A stretch of DNA of 7,853 nt from JBGTIS01 sp041745535 (GTDB lineage Bacteria > Bacteroidota > Bacteroidia > Cytophagales > Cyclobacteriaceae), in contig JBGTIS010000033.1 in assembly GCA_041745535.1 (NCBI GenBank), forward strand, positions 1 to 7,853, written 5' to 3'. The notes under the pieces are model-generated. The model was not told the origin of the DNA. It did no database searches and saw nothing but the letters and a program-made list of their open reading frames with translations. Both the position numbers and the translations under genes were made by a program. Positions 1-6,222 of the stretch are shown piece after piece; within the stretch, counting starts at the first letter, position 1, and every line of letters begins with the position of its first letter.

Positions 1-1065
1 TTTTCGCATTGCCGCGCATATTTTTTCCAGTTCATTAATTTTACCAATGGCAGCCGCCTGGTTGTTTTGCAATGAATACGCGCACGCCAGATTAATATAA
101 GCAGAAGCATAAGATTTATCGCTAACCAAAGCTTTATCAAATGAAGTTCGCGCTTCTGATAACAGGTAGTCGACCTTTTTCTGCCTTTCTGTATTATCTC
201 CGATAGCCCTGACCACCCCTCTTTTTAAACGGGTATCCGCGTCAAGTTCAAATGGATAGGCAAAATATACTGCTTCAGGATCCATCAGTTGAATAGCCTG
301 GGCCATTTTGGTTACCCCGGCCATGTTGTACACTTCACGACCGGGATATTTCGACAAAATATAGTCGAAACAAACGGCTGCCTCCTCATAGTTTTTTCTA
401 AGGTAAAGCAGTTGACCAGCACGGAACGCGTATACGAGTGGTTTAAGCTCACGCGCTTTTTCCTCAGAGATGCGCAGGCGTTCCAGCCGGCTGGGATAAC
501 CATGTAACTGTTCGGGCAGGTTATAGCCCTGATAAATGGCATTGAGTACATGGGGCAACAACCGGAAGGTTTCGTAGCCAGCCAGAAAACCGTAAAACAA
601 ACCAAAATAATCGGCTTCCGCTTCCAGCATACTTTTTTCTGTTTTCGATATTACCGTTTTATCTTCCTGCGCCATACCAATCATATCCGCGAAGCTGTTG
701 CCCCAGGAATGATTTTCGTAATAATGCGCCAGTTCATGCCCGAGTATGCAGGCCAAAGCGTTTAATGAGTCCCCGCCAAAGCGGGCGCACAGGTCATACA
801 ATTTTTCGTCCACCACTATTTTGGGCTGGGGGTGGGGCTGGAATTGCGCGATAATCTGCTGGCTGTTCTGTACGCTGTTCACTTCAACGGTAGGCATCTG
901 GCGGATGTCTCCCCGCGCTGCCGCTATTTTCTGGCAAACCGATACAATTGCCTGGTATTTATAGTGAGCATGTGGAAGCGTTTGCGCCTGGCCTGTTACC
1001 CATTGTATGGATAAAATACAAAGGGCAAAAACAGTTGTACGATATTTTCCTGAAAAAGCGTTCAT
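1..1065 (-). CDS. Secreted M48-like zinc metallopeptidase with TPR-like C-terminus (3' end beyond window)
   Basis: The reading frame is open for 355 codons from ATG at 1065 to the left edge, so the C-terminus is missing. Residues 1-27 form a Sec signal peptide: basic start, hydrophobic core TVFALCILSI, likely cleavage after G-Q-A27. I see no convincing lipobox, so the protein is probably periplasmic. The zinc site is HELAH at residues 110-114 (H110 and H114 ligands, E111 catalytic). EAEAD at 148-152 fits the M48 downstream ExxxD, with E148 as third ligand. HGYPSRLERL at 188-197 resembles the conserved HP...R segment after the M48 active site. Residues ~210-241 and ~303-336 look like TPR helices. 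Secretion, M48 core and TPRs recall the BepA type of envelope quality-control protease; that parallel is inference. It is the third gene of the sigma operon, 12 bases after the anti-sigma-like stop. The start has no Shine-Dalgarno but is the only one that includes the signal peptide. Confidence 0.85.
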   Translation of the reverse strand, partial: MNAFSGKYRTTVFALCILSIQWVTGQAQTLPHAHYKYQAIVSVCQKIAAARGDIRQMPTVEVNSVQNSQQIIAQFQPHPQPKIVVDEKLYDLCARFGGDSLNALACILGHELAHYYENHSWGNSFADMIGMAQEDKTVISKTEKSMLEAEADYFGLFYGFLAGYETFRLLPHVLNAIYQGYNLPEQLHGYPSRLERLRISEEKARELKPLVYAFRAGQLLYLRKNYEEAAVCFDYILSKYPGREVYNMAGVTKMAQAIQLMDPEAVYFAYPFELDADTRLKRGVVRAIGDNTERQKKVDYLLSEARTSFDKALVSDKSYASAYINLACAYSLQNNQAAAIGKINELEKICAAMRK

Positions 1066-1077
1066 TACTTTTTAGCG

Positions 1078-1776
1078 TTATTCCTCTTTTAACTCCTGTA
1101 TCCGATTGAAACCTCTTTCCACCGCATAGCTTTTGTCATTAATTACCAACGTATAGGCATCCGTTTTTGCCTGGTGTGTCAGCATTATTTCATCGGCTCG
1201 TGAAAGGGTGGCAGAATAGATTTGTAAGGTATCTTTAAACCGGTAATGAAACGGATATTGGGTATCGGTAATAATTTGTGCGGTAACTGAATCTGAAATA
1301 GTATTTTCCCCGGCATAACCCAAATTATCTGATCCTACAGCAGCTACCGGAATCTGAAAAGTTTGTACGGCCGTAATTTCTGTTTTCGGGCTGCCAAAAA
1401 AAGTATCCCGGTTGATCCAAACAATGCCTGCCACCAACATTAAAGAGATAGAAGCTGCCATGAACCAGACACCGGGTTTGCTCCATAGCTGCCTGGTTTT
1501 CCCTTTCAATTCATTCTGGTCAGCAGCTTTTGTGGTTGGCGGTGCAGCATGAACCACTTCCTGTTTCATATTGGCATGAAACTGCTTGAATTTATCTTTT
1601 AACTGGGCATTACCCCAGTTCTGCAAACTTTTGCGTACTGCCCGCTGGGCTTCTACTTCCTGCCTGAACGCAGGGTCCTGCTGCATGCGGCGCTCAAAAT
1701 CAATCCGCTCCTGTGGGGCCAGGGTATGGTTCAGGTACTGGTCGATCCATTCGGTTTTATTATTTTCATTTGTCAT
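1078..1776 (-). CDS. Single-pass membrane anti-sigma-like protein
   Basis: A 232-residue protein. An in-frame ATG at 1830 lies inside the sigma gene; I chose ATG at 1776 because it falls 2 bases after the sigma stop and the protein then begins MTNENNKTEWIDQYLN. The N-terminal ~70 residues (WIDQYLN..L.PQERIDFERRM..DPAFRQEVE) match the pattern of Bacteroidota membrane anti-sigma factors: a short helical domain of the 'YL.G.L...E...FE..L..D..' kind, without an obvious zinc-binding HxxxCxxC. A charged helical linker follows, then one membrane segment at ~103-121 (VWFMAASISLMLVAGIVWI) and a periplasmic tail of ~110 residues ending ELKEE. The tail shows no catalytic motif and could be the sensory part. 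Coupling to the sigma gene supports a role in holding that factor at the membrane. The name rests on architecture and context, because the sequence match is weak; it could instead be a membrane protein of unknown function. Confidence 0.72.
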   Translation of the reverse strand: MTNENNKTEWIDQYLNHTLAPQERIDFERRMQQDPAFRQEVEAQRAVRKSLQNWGNAQLKDKFKQFHANMKQEVVHAAPPTTKAADQNELKGKTRQLWSKPGVWFMAASISLMLVAGIVWINRDTFFGSPKTEITAVQTFQIPVAAVGSDNLGYAGENTISDSVTAQIITDTQYPFHYRFKDTLQIYSATLSRADEIMLTHQAKTDAYTLVINDKSYAVERGFNRIQELKEE

Positions 1777-1778
1777 GT

Positions 1779-2339
1779 TTATAGTGCTTGTAAAATAGTT
1801 TGTGCTTTTTGCCGGATTCGATCCATGCACTTGTTCTTCTTTGATTTGGCCGTATTGGCCTGACTGTACTGAAACCGTGTGGCGATGTCTTCCATGGATA
1901 GCTTTTCAAAATAAAATGCCAGTAACAGTTGCCGGCAGGTTTCGTCCAGTTGCGCCAATGCCTGCTGCAGCGCTCCCTCATAAGGCACTGCCTCTTTTTC
2001 ATCGTCGTCAAAGCTGACTTCAATCGCTTCATAGTTATCGATGAACTGTTCGGCATGTCGCCGCTTGTACCGCAGCAGGTTCAGCCATTTTAACCGGCAA
2101 ACGGAATAAATATAGGCTTTCAGAAAACGTATTTCCTCTCCAGCCCTGATCTTCTGAAATACTACCAGCAATCCTTCCTGGTACAAATCTTCCGCATCGG
2201 TGTCGTTACCCCGGTTATTCTTTACCAGGTGGGCAACCATCGGATAATATTGCCTGTATACATATTCCATAATCGCTTCGTCGTCCGATTTGATTCCTGC
2301 TATTAAATATTCATCGGTATAATTATTTTTGGTATTCAT
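1779..2339 (-). CDS. ECF-type RNA polymerase sigma factor (sigma-70 family)
   Basis: A 186-residue protein that would direct RNA polymerase to a small regulon. Region 2 is seen at residues ~12-90: a helical start, the DAEDLYQEGLLVVFQKI segment at 48-64 that matches the core-binding DxxQExF pattern, then FLKAYIYSVCRLKWLNLLR at 72-90, the position of the -10 recognition and melting helices. A short acidic linker (DDDEKE) separates it from region 4 at ~131-177: LDETCRQLLLAFYFEKLSMEDIATRF, a helix-turn-helix, then QANTAKSKKNKCMDRIR where most relatives have a GTVKSRLxRA recognition helix. An in-frame ATG at 2369 would add ten residues (MTFSKSGNLP); I prefer the ATG at 2339 because MNTKNNYTDEYLIAGIKSDD is the usual way these proteins begin. 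It is first in a three-gene operon and divergent from the permease cluster, with 266 bases between the starts. Target promoters cannot be read from this window. Confidence 0.93.
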   Translation of the reverse strand: MNTKNNYTDEYLIAGIKSDDEAIMEYVYRQYYPMVAHLVKNNRGNDTDAEDLYQEGLLVVFQKIRAGEEIRFLKAYIYSVCRLKWLNLLRYKRRHAEQFIDNYEAIEVSFDDDEKEAVPYEGALQQALAQLDETCRQLLLAFYFEKLSMEDIATRFQYSQANTAKSKKNKCMDRIRQKAQTILQAL

Positions 2340-2605
2340 GGGTAAGTTGCCACTTTTAGAAAAGGTCACCAGTTGCTCATAAGGATACTAAAAAATAATA
2401 AAATAACCTATATGGAACTTCCCTATGTGCTATCTTTTTGCCGGAAAGTTGCTGTTCAGATCTGAACAACCACTGTAACGAAAACGATACACTCGTTGAG
2501 AACTTAAAAATATAAATAACTGATGTTCAATGTTTTAATATAAATCCTTCTCGAGGATTATAATTTGCTCTACTTGTTGAGAAAATATGAAATCCTAATC
2601 CTGCC
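2340..2605. other. Divergent intergenic region between sigma operon and permease cluster
   Basis: This AT-rich spacer must hold promoters for both directions. Besides the 16-bp palindrome it shows a 6-bp stem AATCCT/AGGATT with a five-base loop (2543-2559) and a 12-base direct repeat ACTYGTTGAGAA at 2491-2502 and 2572-2583, with one mismatch. I found no convincing match to the Bacteroidota housekeeping promoter (TTG near -33, TAnnTTTG near -7) on either strand; TATAATTTG at 2559-2567 is close but has one base too many between TA and TTTG. No gene was found here. Confidence 0.6.
2453..2468. promoter_or_regulatory. Perfect 16-bp palindrome in the divergent spacer, candidate operator
   Basis: TGTTCAGATCTGAACA reads the same on both strands over all 16 bases. 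It lies ~114 bases upstream of the sigma start and ~138 upstream of the first permease start. Flanking GTTG (2448-2451) and CAAC (2467-2470) give a second, offset dyad. Symmetry and position suit a dimeric regulator that could affect both directions. It could also be a chance palindrome or a short transcript hairpin; no T-tract follows on either strand. Confidence 0.4.
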
Positions 2606-3385
2606 ATGATAAGAAACTATTTCATCACCGCTTTCCGGCATCTTCGAAAATCTGATTCTTTAAGTCAGGTAATTGTGAACGAAGCTTTTGTAAAAAGCAA
2701 TAACTGGGAAACCGCCGAACAGGCTATTGGAAAGAATATTGAATTATGGGATCATACCCTTCCCATTGTGGGTGTGGTGCGTGATTTTCATACGCAATCG
2801 CTGCGAGAGCGTATTGAACCCACCATTATTGTGGATGATGCTCGAAACCTGGATATGGCTGCCATCAAACTGCGATCAGGGAATATACAGACAGGATTAA
2901 AGGAAATAGAGAAAACCTGGGCATCGTTTTTTCCTGAGTATGATTTTGATTACAGGTTTGCAGAGGAAGAAATCGCGGAGTTTTATGAAAGCGAACAGAA
3001 ACTATCCGACATCATCGGAATGGCTTCGCTCGTGATTATTTTCATTGGCTGCCTGGGCATGTATGGGTTGGTAACTTTTATGGCCGAACAAAAAACCAAG
3101 GAAGTGGGCATCAGGAAAGTGCTGGGCGCTACCATCATGAATATTGTCAGCATCTTTTCCTGGGAATTTATCAAACTCGTTGTAATTGCATTTCTGATAG
3201 CCGCACCGGTGGCTTATTTCTTTATGGATCACTGGCTGCGAAGCTTCGCTTTCCAGATTCCGCTGGGGATTGATATTTTCCTGCTCGGCATTACCGTAAC
3301 CCTGGTTATAGCTTTGTTAACGGTAAGTTATCAGACGTTCAAATCGGCGACGGTAAATCCGGTAGATTCTTTAAAGCGGGAATAA
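2606..3385 (+). CDS. Internally deleted MacB/FtsX-family ABC transporter permease (259 aa, one FtsX domain)
   Basis: The first ~15 residues (MIRNYFITAFRHLRK) align with the extreme N-terminus of the 815-aa permease downstream (MIKNYFKTALRHLLK). From residue ~17 the protein aligns with residue ~565 onward of that neighbour: VIVNEAF matches IIINRNL, and VGVVRDFHTQSLRE (55-68) matches VGVSENFHTSSLRE. About 548 codons are therefore absent, in frame. Missing are TM1, the first periplasmic core, the first FtsX domain with TM2-4, TM5 and the start of the second periplasmic core. Retained are part of periplasmic core 2 (~20-135), three membrane segments (~138-159, 184-206, 221-242), the KEVGIRKVLGA motif (165-175) and the usual NPVDSLKRE end. 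With TM1 and TM5 gone, nothing would take the formerly periplasmic segment across the membrane, so a normal topology is unlikely. It may be a decaying paralogue, although the frame is open with no other lesion. The alternative is a functional half-size permease, or a misassembly between paralogues. Confidence 0.85.
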   Translation: MIRNYFITAFRHLRKSDSLSQVIVNEAFVKSNNWETAEQAIGKNIELWDHTLPIVGVVRDFHTQSLRERIEPTIIVDDARNLDMAAIKLRSGNIQTGLKEIEKTWASFFPEYDFDYRFAEEEIAEFYESEQKLSDIIGMASLVIIFIGCLGMYGLVTFMAEQKTKEVGIRKVLGATIMNIVSIFSWEFIKLVVIAFLIAAPVAYFFMDHWLRSFAFQIPLGIDIFLLGITVTLVIALLTVSYQTFKSATVNPVDSLKRE

Positions 3386-3402
3386 CTGGTGAATATTACC
3401 AG
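3386..3402 (+). terminator. Hairpin directly after permease 1 stop, weak terminator candidate
   Basis: CTGGTGA-ATA-TTACCAG begins at the first base after the TAA. It forms seven pairs (one G-U) around a three-base loop. No clear T-run follows, so an intrinsic terminator is uncertain; it may instead protect the 3' end of the transcript. Confidence 0.3.
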
Positions 3403-3419
3403 GCAGGTAATCAGTCATA

Positions 3420-3502
3420 TTGTACTTTTCAAATAATAGTGGGCAGATTTCAGATCATTCAATGAAAGATGAGTGCTGGAAGCAGGTCTGTGAAAAGTAC
3501 AA
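3420..3502. repeat. Perfect 12-bp inverted repeat flanking 59 bases
   Basis: TTGTACTTTTCA at 3420-3431 is the exact reverse complement of TGAAAAGTACAA at 3491-3502. The enclosed 59 bases contain further weak complementarity (CAGA near 3444 with TCTG at 3487-3490). In RNA the arms could pair into a long stem-loop; in DNA they resemble the ends of a very small non-autonomous element. No target-site duplication was recognised next to the arms. Confidence 0.6.
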
Positions 3503-3513
3503 AAACGGTCAGG

Positions 3514-3568
3514 GCGAAGGTGAAGCGAACCTGAGGCGAAAGAGAACCGAAAGAGAGGCGAAGGCAAA
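3514..3568. repeat. Five-unit 11-bp purine-rich tandem repeat
   Basis: Units start at 3514, 3525, 3536, 3547 and 3558, an exact 11-base period: GCGAAGGTGAA, GCGAACCTGAG, GCGAAAGAGAA, CCGAAAGAGAG, GCGAAGGCAAA. The first five bases are GCGAA in four units and CCGAA in one; the other six are mostly purine. The period is close to one helical turn, which places each GCGAA on roughly the same face of the DNA. The array follows the 12-bp inverted repeat by 11 bases. The function is unknown; it could be a decayed minisatellite or part of a dispersed intergenic repeat family. Confidence 0.7.
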
Positions 3569-3594
3569 AAAGTAGCAAAATATAGAAATATTAC

Positions 3595-3618
3595 CATTAC
3601 AACCCAGCTGTAGTAATG
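3595..3618. repeat. Short inverted repeat CATTAC/GTAATG
   Basis: CATTAC (3595-3600) and GTAATG (3613-3618) are exact reverse complements around a 12-base loop, AACCCAGCTGTA. An alternative small stem TACA/TGTA (3598-3601 and 3609-3612) overlaps it. It lies ~100 bases before permease 2. It is too short to assign a role. Confidence 0.3.
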
Positions 3619-3716
3619 AAAGTGACGTCGTTCACAAGCAAATATTGATGAAACCTGTTTTGCGTTTATTTAAGATCCAGGCTTCAATTTAAATGATTTA
3701 GAAAAACCAGTATACC

Positions 3717-6164
3717 ATGATCAAGAATTATTTTAAAACAGCCCTTCGGCATTTGCTGAAAAATAAGGAAACCACCCTGATTAATGTTCTCGGACTGGCA
3801 TTAGGTATTGCCTGCCTGCTGATTATTCTGGTTATGGTGCGCTTCGAATTAAGTTTCGATCGTTTTCATTCAAAAGCCAACCACATTTACCGAGTAGTAC
3901 GGGTAAGCCAGATTGATGGGGAAACCGATTACAGTTCGGCCGTTGCCTATCCGGTTCCAGCGGCCTTAAAAACTTCGCTGGCTGCCATACAGCAGATCAC
4001 GGCCCTGCAAGGTGAAGGTGCCAGTCAGTTCACGGTGTATGACGAACAAACCGGAGAAATTGCCCGGCAGTTTCGGGAAGACCAGGGCCTGGTATTTGCC
4101 GACTCCGCCTTTTTCAACATCTTTGATTTTAAAGGCGCTGATTTCCATTGGATAGCCGGCAACCCCGAGACAGCTTTAAAGGAACCCAATACCCTGGTTC
4201 TGACAGCAAGCGTCGCCCATAAATATTTTCCGGATGGTAATGCCCTGGGTAAAACCATTAAAATTAACAACCGCGCCAACTATACCATTACGGGAGTGGT
4301 CAGCGATTTCCCTCCGAATACGGATTTTCCCTTTCGCATCCTGGCTTCGTGCGAAACACTAAAAACTACCAATGAAAACCTGTTTTCTGACTGGATGTCT
4401 ATTGGTCCGCACCAATCGTACCTGGTACTTCGCGATGGCACTGACCCCAGGGAAGTAGAGGAGCAGTTTTTGGCAGTACATGCTGCCCATGTGGAACCCG
4501 ACCTGGCCGAAAACAGAATTTATAAGCTGCAACCGCTGCATGAGGTACATACCGATACCCGGTTCATTAACTTCAGGAACCGGACAGTGAGTTGGGAAAC
4601 CATCGGGGCACTGCTGATTATTGGTTTGTTCCTGATTGTTACGGCTGTTATCAATTTTATCAACCTGACTACCGCTCAGGCGGTTATGCGTGCCAAAGAA
4701 GTGTGTGTGCGCAAGGTAATGGGCAGTGGCAGAATGCAGTTGATCAGTCAGTTTTTAGGCGAAACGTTTATTATTACTTCACTGGCAGGGCTGCTGGCTT
4801 TGGGGGCTGCCGAACTGGTAATGGTGTATCAGCAGGAACTGTTGCAGGTAACCCTGGAAAAAGCCCTGATCCTGGAACCCTTCGTAGTGTTTGCCCTGTT
4901 GTTGATTGTGGTAGTGGTGGCCCTGCTGGCGGGTGTGTATCCGGCGCTGGTACTGTCACGGTTTAATCCTGTGGCTACGATCAGGAACAATAATTTCGGA
5001 TTGAAAAAAGGGGCCGGATTGCGATGGGGGCTGGTGACGCTTCAGTTCGTGATTGCGCAGGTATTTATTATCGGTACCATTGTGGTAATCAGGCAGATGG
5101 AATACTTCCGGCAGGCCGACCTGGGCTTTGACAAGGAAGCGATTATTACCCTTCGGTTACCCGAAAACGAAACGCGAACATTACAGACTTTGAAAAACCA
5201 ATGGAGCGCCATTGCGCAGGTGGCTGACGTCAGCATGGCTTTTACGGTGCCCTCTGGCGAAAAGCGGTATGGAAACTGGCAGGACATCCGCAGAAAAGGA
5301 ACGCCGGCAGAAGAAGGAGGAATTATCTTTGAACACCAGTCTATCGACGAACGGTACCTGGAACTGTACCAGATTCCGCTGCTGGCCGGCAGAAATTTTG
5401 TGCCCACCGATACCATGCAAAGCATCATTATCAACCGGAACCTGGCCGAACGGGTAGGCTTTGCTGAACCCGCCGATGCCATTGGCGAAACCATGCTGAT
5501 CTTCGACCAGCCCTACGACGTGGTGGGGGTGAGCGAAAACTTTCATACCAGCTCGTTGAGAGAGGGGCTGGATTATGTGGCATTCACCATGAATCCGCGC
5601 AGGTACTACCATGCCAGTATAAAAATGAATGTAGGTACAAACCAAGGGAATACTGTGGGTAGTGTACAGGAAACCCTAAAGCAAATAGAAAAGGTATGGG
5701 CAGCTACCTTTCCCGAATATGTGTTCGATTACCGGTTTCTGGACGAAAGCATCGCTGCTTTTTACAAAGAGGAAGCCCGGCTTTCTAAGTTATTTAAAAT
5801 GCTGGCGGGCATTACCATTTTTATAGGTTGCCTGGGTTTGTACGGATTGGTAGCTTTTATGGCCGTACGTCGAACCAAGGAGGTCGGTATCCGCAAAGTA
5901 CTGGGCGCTTCGGTGTCGCATATTGTGGTATTGTTCTCCAAAGAATTTATCGCACTGGTGGTGATTGCCTTTTGCATAGCTGGTCCGATCGCTTATTACA
6001 TGATGCAACAGTGGTTACATAATTTTGTATTTAGAATAGACCTGGGCGCGGAAGTATTTATTACAGCCATACTGGCTTCCCTGCTGATTGCCTTACTCAC
6101 CGTGAGCTATCAGGCCATGAAAGCTGCTTTCGCTAATCCGGTAGATTCACTGAAGAATGAGTAA
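3717..6164 (+). CDS. MacB/FtsX-family ABC transporter permease, full length (815 aa)
   Basis: An integral inner-membrane permease with the duplicated layout usual for the ~800-residue Bacteroidota members. TM1 spans ~21-41, followed by a MacB-like periplasmic core (~45-290), the first FtsX domain with TM2-4 (~296-320, 349-373, 389-412), TM5 (~438-458), a second periplasmic core (~460-690), and the second FtsX domain with TM6-8 (~695-718, 742-765, 780-802). The cytoplasmic loop after TM6 holds KEVGIRKVLGA at 721-731, the conserved motif near the coupling region for the ATPase. The matching loop in the first half reads KEVCVRKVMGSG, with Cys-Val where the paralogue has Gly-Ile. There is no Walker A or B, so the ATPase is encoded elsewhere. 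In the family these permeases use mechanotransmission to move lipids, lipoproteins, peptides or drugs across the envelope; the substrate here is unknown. The start is supported by MIKNYFKTALRHLLKNK, shared by both neighbours. Spacers of 331 and 145 bases leave co-transcription uncertain. Confidence 0.96.
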   Translation: MIKNYFKTALRHLLKNKETTLINVLGLALGIACLLIILVMVRFELSFDRFHSKANHIYRVVRVSQIDGETDYSSAVAYPVPAALKTSLAAIQQITALQGEGASQFTVYDEQTGEIARQFREDQGLVFADSAFFNIFDFKGADFHWIAGNPETALKEPNTLVLTASVAHKYFPDGNALGKTIKINNRANYTITGVVSDFPPNTDFPFRILASCETLKTTNENLFSDWMSIGPHQSYLVLRDGTDPREVEEQFLAVHAAHVEPDLAENRIYKLQPLHEVHTDTRFINFRNRTVSWETIGALLIIGLFLIVTAVINFINLTTAQAVMRAKEVCVRKVMGSGRMQLISQFLGETFIITSLAGLLALGAAELVMVYQQELLQVTLEKALILEPFVVFALLLIVVVVALLAGVYPALVLSRFNPVATIRNNNFGLKKGAGLRWGLVTLQFVIAQVFIIGTIVVIRQMEYFRQADLGFDKEAIITLRLPENETRTLQTLKNQWSAIAQVADVSMAFTVPSGEKRYGNWQDIRRKGTPAEEGGIIFEHQSIDERYLELYQIPLLAGRNFVPTDTMQSIIINRNLAERVGFAEPADAIGETMLIFDQPYDVVGVSENFHTSSLREGLDYVAFTMNPRRYYHASIKMNVGTNQGNTVGSVQETLKQIEKVWAATFPEYVFDYRFLDESIAAFYKEEARLSKLFKMLAGITIFIGCLGLYGLVAFMAVRRTKEVGIRKVLGASVSHIVVLFSKEFIALVVIAFCIAGPIAYYMMQQWLHNFVFRIDLGAEVFITAILASLLIALLTVSYQAMKAAFANPVDSLKNE

Positions 6165-6187
6165 GCCTGTCGGAATGGAGATAAGTT

Positions 6188-6222
6188 GGATTATGGGACA
6201 AACAAGATTTTACCCAAAATCC
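6188..6222. promoter_or_regulatory. Two overlapping, mutually exclusive hairpins before permease 3
   Basis: GATTTT (6206-6211) pairs with AAAATC (6216-6221) around the loop ACCC. The same 3' arm can instead pair with an upstream segment: GGATTATGGG (6188-6197) against CCCAAAATCC (6213-6222), nine of ten positions. Ten bases further, GGATATCC (6232-6239) is a perfect 8-bp palindrome with AATC/GATT outside it, offset by one base. Competing stems in a leader can act as an attenuator, but the stems are AT-rich and no regulator is known, so the role is speculative. Confidence 0.25.

Larger units (their letters stand above)
3386..3716. other. 331-bp intergenic region, no gene, rich in short repeats
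   Basis: This spacer separates permease 1 from permease 2 and holds no credible gene. In order it contains the stop-adjacent hairpin, a 12-bp inverted repeat around 59 bases, a purine-rich 11-bp tandem array bracketed by AAAAGTACAAAA (3493-3504) and AAAAGTAGCAAAA (3568-3580), a stem CATTAC/GTAATG (3595-3600 and 3613-3618), and an AT-rich leader up to the start at 3717. The ~115 bases before that start show no clear promoter match and no Shine-Dalgarno. The density of repeats contrasts with the plain 145-bp spacer before permease 3. Confidence 0.6.

Noticed and set aside
289..1014. Several plus-strand open frames of 60-72 codons
   Set aside because: They are opposite-strand shadows of the metallopeptidase, whose frame is open throughout and carries HELAH and a signal peptide.
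1766..2056. Alternative minus-strand frame overlapping the sigma gene
   Set aside because: It is out of frame with the sigma domains and shows no domain of its own.
2559..2567. TATAATTTG as a -10/-7 promoter element for permease 1
   Set aside because: It has one base too many between TA and TTTG for the Bacteroidota -7 consensus, and no TTG sits at the proper upstream distance.
3420..3502. Insertion sequence remnant
   Set aside because: There is no transposase fragment and no recognised target duplication, and only 83 bases lie between the outer ends; reported only as an inverted repeat.
3415..3597. Minus-strand 60-codon open frame rich in F, L, S, R and P
   Set aside because: It runs through the 11-bp array and the inverted repeat; its low-complexity composition comes from the repeats, and it resembles no known protein.
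5042..5645. Minus-strand open frames of ~150 codons inside permease 2
   Set aside because: They are antisense shadows of a coding region whose plus-strand protein aligns with both paralogues.
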